Part shown: piece by piece, positions 9,154-52,500 of the stretch
Layout of the letters: the number at the start of each line of letters is the position of its first letter
Position numbering within the stretch: the stretch's first letter is position 1
Source: Mesostigma viride
Lineage: Eukaryota > Streptophyta > Mesostigmatophyceae > Mesostigmatales > Mesostigmataceae
Direction: 5' to 3'
Assembly: GCA_009746045.1 (NCBI GenBank)
Contig: RPFO01000165.1
Coordinates: forward strand, 5,756,585 to 5,809,084
DNA length: 52,500 bases
Notes under the pieces: model-generated
The model's database searches: none
Told to the model about the DNA's origin: nothing
The model's input: the letters and a program-made list of their open reading frames with translations, nothing else
Made by a program: the position numbers and the translations under genes

Positions 9154-12100
9154 TCAACCTTGCGGCCAGGCGGGTTCCTCGGCGCCATCAATGTCTAGGG
9201 CATTCTGGTTGTCTGCCCGAAGCCGGTGCTGCCGGCCACCAATGGCTCTCCCACAAGTGGGGCACCTGGCCTCCTGCATGGCCCCCCCACAGTCCCCGAT
9301 GGCGTAGGGGTGGCCGTTGGGGCAGCGGTACCACCCTCCCGCCCTCACCTGACCCCTCATGGCACCCACCATCGCATCCATCTCCTCCCTGGCCAGCCTC
9401 TCCTCCTGCTGGGCATCGGTGCGGACGCCATACTCCCCAGCCCGCAACGCGCGGTGCATCCTCGCCTGGAAGATGGTGTAATCCGGGCACGCCTCCGGCA
9501 CATACATGCAGCCCAAACCCCTTTCAAAGGCGGGCAACTCGCGATTCTTGCCCCCTGGAAGCACCTGGCATGTGTGGCCCGATTGGTAGCCATCCACGCT
9601 GCCCAGTGCCCGCAGGCACAGCAGCCGCAGTCCTGTCTCGGAAACCTCCCGGATGAAGCGGTGCAGCCATTCCTTGAACGATTTCCCATTCTTGGCGCCC
9701 CTCCACGCATCATCCGGAAAAACAAAGGCCTTGACTGCCTTGTCCACGTCCAAGTAGTCCTGGCCAAAGAACAGCGTGACCAAGACCTCGCCCGTCATGA
9801 CCTTCAAGTGGTCCGCCATCAGGTCGTCCAGGGACAGAAAACCCTCGCGCAGAGCCCCCAGCTCCTCCCTGCGGTATTCAACCAGCCGCCGCTGCACCGC
9901 CTGCCGGACCACCGCCCCCTTGTTCGCGTCCGTGATTGCGAAATCGTTCTTGGCGGCGCACCTCGTCAGCATGGATGCCATCATGCCATGCTCCTGGCCG
10001 CTGCCGTGGGCAATGGCCAGCACACTCCGCATCTGGCCCGCCACAACCGGGTCAAACTCGGCCATCAGCTCCAGGCAACGCGAGGGGGTGGCGTGCGACA
10101 GCTGTTCGTCCCCCACCAGGAAGCAGCAGAGGGCGGTCGCAAACCTGACAGGGACGTGCAGGAACTCGAGGACGGCCTTGGCGAGGACCCTGCCCACCGC
10201 CCTCAGGTCCCTCAGGTGCTGCTGCTTTGCCGGGCCACCCTGCAGGGTCTTACGAGGCAAGAACGCCACCGCTTCCTGCAGCTGAGTGTCTGGAAGCACA
10301 TCCTCCCGCCCTTCGCGCCCTTGCTCAAACAGACCCACCTCTGGCAGCACCACGGCTTGGAAGAACCGGTCCAGCACCTCGGACAAGGGGACCCGCACTT
10401 GCCCGCAATTCACCGCAAGTGGCATGCGCATATCAAGCCCATCGGCTTGAAACGCCTCCAGCAGTTGCTGCACCAGCTGCGGCCGGTTGTCTAGGTCGGC
10501 CACCTGCAGGACATGCGCACGCCCTGCACGTGCGGGGCAGCGTCGCAGGCTCTCCAGAAAGCTGCTGAGCGCGTGCATGCGCCGCTGCTGATCCACCGCC
10601 ACCTGCGTCAGGTCCCGCGCCAGGAAACCGTGCGGGTCGCTTAGGGCGTCCTCAGAAGTGGGGCGCCCTGCAGGGTCCACCTGGAGGAGGGAAGATGCCA
10701 GCTGGCGCAAAGCTGTTGTCCAGGGGTCACCCTGGGATTGGCCGCCTGCCAAGCCGGCATCGATGGCCACTGCCTCCCCCTGGGCGTCCTCCAGGCGCCC
10801 GGCGACGGCGTTCCAGTGGGGCAGGGACCCTGTCAGGATCTCCAGCAGCATCACGCCCAGGGACCACATGTCCTGCGCAAAGGGCCACTGCTTGGCTGAC
10901 GGCTGGTTGGCGAGCATCTCCGGGGCGGCGTAGGCCGTGGTGAAGCCTCCAAGCTGGGTGGCCAGGGTGGTCTGGAAGGTCCTGCTGACGTCGTGGCTGA
11001 CGCCAAAGTCACAGAGGGCGATCTGGCCATCGTCCTGCAGAAGAATGTTCTCTGGTTTCAGGTCCCGGTGGACCACGCCCTTGCGGTGGATGAAGGCGAC
11101 CGCCTGGAAGACCTGCCGCATGGTCACCCACACCTGCTGGCGTTCCTCCAGGCCAAGGGGCTGCCCCTCCCTCGCCCTGCCTTTGATGCGCTCGAACCAG
11201 GCGCGCAGGCTTCCATTCTTGCAGTAGGGCATCTGCAGGTACGCCACACCGCTGTCGAAAAAGATCCGTTCCAGCCGAATCACCAGCGGGTGCCGCAGCG
11301 CCTGCAGCCGCCCGCCTTCCCTCCTCAGCTCCCTCTCGTGGCACAGCTCCTTGATCACCCAGGGGGTCCCCTGCGCGTCCTCCACGAGGCGCACCCTGGA
11401 GTTGCCCAGCGGCCGCCCGATGTTGCGGAACCTCGACAGGGACCAGTCAGGGTCGATGACGTCATCGCCACCCTCGCCGCCGCCCGCAGGAAGCGCCTTG
11501 CCTTGAGAGCTAGACCCTGGGAGTGCCTTGCTCAACTGGCTGGCACGCTCGGGTACTAGCACGGCCGCCTCTGGGTAATACTGGTCCAGCTTCTGGGCAG
11601 CTTTCAGGGCCTCGGCTACCAGCTGGTTCCACGAGGCCACGATCGCCCTCTGCTTCTCCTCCAGGGTGTCCAGCTTGGCGCGCAGTGCCTCTGCCTCCTT
11701 GCCCTTTTCGGAGAGTTCCGCAATCTCCAAATGGGCCTTGGCCAGCGCTCTTTCCTTGCGCACCTCCAGGAGGTCGCGCTGCAGCACGCCCATGCGCACC
11801 TCGGTCGGCTGCAGGCCCTTGCGTGCGGCGACCACGTCCTTGAGCTGCTGCTGCCTCTGCTGGGCCAGCGCCTGCAGCACGCGCGCCTGCTCCGCATCGA
11901 CGCCCGGTGTCTCCCCTCGCATCACCCGCGCCGCTTGACGGATCACCCTGACGCCCGCCTCGTGCGCATCGTCCAGCTGCTGCCGTAGCTCTGCCGCCGC
12001 CTCTTTTTGCTTCGCCAGGCACTTGGTCAGCTGCACCATCGCTTGCTGGGTCGCGAACGCCGCCGGCAGAAGCGACTCGCGGCACTTAGTGATGGCGAGA

Positions 12101-12790
12101 CCTGCCAGCCCAAGGGCCTTATGGACGTCCTCGAATGTGGGCCCCTGGGGGGTGTCAGGCGCCTCAACTCCACTAGGCCCTTGAATTGCATCAGGCCTGT
12201 CCACCCCGTTGGCCCCTTGAAGCAAACCAGGTCCTCGAACACCATCAGGTCTCTGGGCTTGGGCAGGATCATTCCCAACACTTTCCCCGCCCACCTCCAT
12301 GGGTACCGCCGCGGTGGAAGACCCCGAAACGGCCTCCAACCTCTCCTTCTGCGCCGCCCTCTCCGCGGACAGCGCAGCCTTTCTCGCGTAGGCCTCCTCC
12401 AGCCTCCGCAGGGACTGCAGGTGGTCCTCCAGCGCCCGGTCCCTGGCAGATATCACCGCGTCGTCCAGGGGGCTTGCGCGCGCGGCCGCGACGGCCTCCA
12501 TCAGCGCGGCTTCATTCTGCTGGCACACAGCCGACAGCCGGCGCCCCTCCTCGTCGGCCGCCGTTATCACTCCCCGCAGGGCATCCAGCGTCAGCACCGT
12601 GTCCCACAGGGTCCGGCCGTGGCTCTGGGTGGTGAGCGCCAGCTGGCAGGCCTCCTCCGCTGGCCAGGCCAGCGCTTGCTGCAGGCGCAGGCGGGTATCC
12701 GGCGCGCCCACTGCCTTCGCATTTGAGGCGAAGGACTCAGCAAAGAGCTCCTCCTTCCATTCAACCCCCGTCAGTGTCCTGCAGGGCAGC
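9154..12790 (-). CDS. Coiled-coil / protein kinase / HECT-like / RZ-finger fusion protein
   Basis: Single 3.6 kb exon with stop at 9154-9156. In order: coiled coil rich in Ala/Glu/Gln/Arg (about 12750-11560); kinase domain (about 11437-10620) with Lys of WVIKEL (11350-11352), VVHRDLKPEN (Asp 11062-11064), CDFG (Asp 11008-11010), APE (Glu 10918-10920) and DMWSLGV, so all catalytic residues are present; a HECT-like region (about 10470-9440) with AVGRVLAKAV, LVEYRREELGALREGF and a C-lobe-like GCMYVPEACPDYTIF; and a C-terminal RZ-type finger (9345-9235), YRCPNGHPYAIGDCG then ARCPTCGRAIGG, as in RNF213/ZNFX1. Candidate ligase Cys: codon 9508-9510. Expected role: a kinase-regulated ubiquitin ligase. 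The HECT call is from motif order and weaker than the kinase and RZ calls. Start unresolved: minus-strand ATCCCCACAG just before 12790 looks like a 3' splice site; the first ATG inside the exon is at 12501. In-frame upstream sequence is minisatellite. Confidence 0.85.
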
Positions 12791-12827
12791 CTGTGGGGAT
12801 TATGCACGTCGAGGTGGGAATAAGTTT
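12791..12827 (-). other. Candidate 3' splice site before the kinase-ligase exon
   Basis: The minus strand reads CATAATCCCCACAG then GCTGCC, a plausible acceptor. If used, the 28-bp minisatellite lies in an intron and a 5' exon remains to be found in 13110-13671. If not, the start is internal (ATG at 12501) or in the minisatellite (ATG at 13050). Confidence 0.45.
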
Positions 12828-13108
12828 GGGAATAGAAAGTGACAAAAGGACCAAAGGGAATAGAAAGTGACAAAAGGACCAAAGGGAATAGAAAGTGACA
12901 AAAGGACCAAAGGGAATAGAAAGTGACAAAAGGACCAAAGGGAATAGAAAGTGACAAAAGGACCAAAGGGAATAGAAAGTGACAAAAGGACCAAAGGGAA
13001 TAGAAAGTGACAAAAGGACCAAAGGGAATAGAAAGTGACAAAAGGACCAAAGGGAATAGAAAGTGACAAAAGGACCAAAGGGAACAGAAAGTGACAAAAG
13101 GACCAAAG
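12828..13108. repeat. 28-bp minisatellite, 10 copies
   Basis: Unit GGGAATAGAAAGTGACAAAA plus GGACCAAA, almost perfect, with one G-to-A style variant in the last copy. On the minus strand it is open in frame with the kinase-ligase and would encode a hydrophobic repeat (LSIPFGPFVTFYS). That is probably chance, because 28 is not a multiple of three and all frames stay open. Confidence 0.95.
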
Positions 13109-13171
13109 GATTTGCCTACAACGGAGCCTGCGGGGTTAATGCAAGGGGAGGTATAGGAGCGAGAGAGGCAT

Positions 13172-13243
13172 AAGGAATGACTCTCACAAGGGTTTAGGGT
13201 TTAGGGTTTAGGGTTTAGGGCACAAGGAATGACTCTCACAAGG
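13172..13243. repeat. Interstitial telomeric repeat between 20-bp direct repeats
   Basis: (TTTAGGG)4 occupies 13190-13220. The 20-mer AAGGAATGACTCTCACAAGG occurs at 13172-13191 and again at 13224-13243. TTTAGGG is the plant-type telomere unit. The duplicated flank looks like a target-site duplication around inserted telomere sequence. Confidence 0.9.
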
Positions 13244-13671
13244 TGACTGGCTTCCTGGCGAAGCGACGAATGGACCAGCAGAGAGTTGCTTCAAAGGGAG
13301 CATGGGCAGGGGGTTGGAGAGTTGGGGGACCTTGGGCGGGCCGATCGGGTATCACAGTAGTCTAGTAGGATGTATCATGGCTATGCACGGCGTGGTAGCT
13401 ATCATTTTGTGGCTATCCACGGCTATCCAGCAGACATAGCTACCACGGCAAGCCAGCATGAGGTACGGTGCCACAAAAGGAGACAACCTTTCAAGGCAAT
13501 GGACGAGCACAGTTAGCCACCACAAGTAACCAGTATACCTCGAGCAGCCTGCATACCATGATGGGGCATGGTGGCACTTGTGCTCGTGATCAGCTTACAA
13601 TGCCACCTAGAATTGTCCGCATCCACTTCGGCTATGGTCCTTCTCTTCACGTGGCCCCTCTTGGGCACAGC
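13244..13671. other. Short intergenic gap
   Basis: Lies between the stop codon of the USP7-like gene and the next gene on the same strand. Apart from the TGTAA motif at 13595-13599 and a repeated TGGTAGCTAT/ATAGCTACCA inverted motif (13380-13445), nothing was recognised. It must hold the 3' UTR of one gene and probably the promoter of the other. Confidence 0.5.
13595..13599 (-). promoter_or_regulatory. TGTAA poly(A) signal of the USP7-like gene
   Basis: The minus strand reads GGCATTGTAAGC about 75 bases after the stop codon at 13672. TGTAA is the usual chlorophyte polyadenylation signal and is at a normal distance. Confidence 0.55.

Positions 13672-52500
<38,829 letters not shown>

Noticed and set aside
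9226-10494. 422-codon plus-strand frame opposite the kinase-ligase
   Set aside because: It is the mirror of a GC-rich coding exon. The minus strand has the recognisable domains.

Overview
The window looks like nuclear DNA of a green alga. A plant-type telomere motif (TTTAGGG x4) occurs internally. The largest gene matches the plant UBP12/UBP13 (animal USP7) family along its length and is followed by a TGTAA motif, the chlorophyte poly(A) signal. Coding exons are GC-rich, while introns are packed with minisatellites and mobile elements. I cannot name the species. No rRNA, tRNA, CRISPR array or prokaryotic operon was seen.

Region by region. (1) 1-9153 holds no intact gene. It contains LINE remnants (an RT fragment, two tail-to-tail 3' ends, two ORF1-like pieces), short dispersed repeats, one copy of a B-box SINE and a 2.3 kb split-direct-repeat element ending in a 283 bp AATG array. 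(2) 9154-12790 (minus) is a single uninterrupted exon encoding coiled coil, an intact protein kinase, a HECT-like ligase region and an RZ-type zinc finger. (3) 12791-13671 is a short gap with a 28-bp minisatellite and telomeric repeats flanked by 20-bp direct repeats. (4) 13672-52500 (minus) is a USP7/UBP12-like gene in at least 16 exons: 2.62 kb of coding sequence spread over 38.8 kb, with the 5' end outside the window. I joined the exons by hand. All 15 junctions keep frame and give one stop-free 873-residue reading that follows the family from the catalytic domain to the C-terminal ubiquitin-like domains.

The 15 introns (0.4-7.6 kb) contain a second split-direct-repeat element, a Gag-only LTR element with a palindromic LTR junction, three MITEs with TA target duplications (two of them inside minisatellites), a SINE with a 19-bp target duplication, a 1.4 kb inverted ORF-bearing repeat pair, a 222-copy GGATG satellite and many 14-57 bp tandem arrays.

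How the genes may work together: a ubiquitin protease homologue and a kinase/ubiquitin-ligase fusion lie in tandem on one strand, 0.9 kb apart. The protease homologue has Arg where the family has its catalytic His, so it may be a pseudo-deubiquitinase. The most unusual findings are the kinase-HECT-RZ fusion, the His-to-Arg change, repeated copies ('echoes') of splice-site segments inside neighbouring introns, and two diverged split-direct-repeat families sharing one architecture and a G-quadruplex motif at the same joint.
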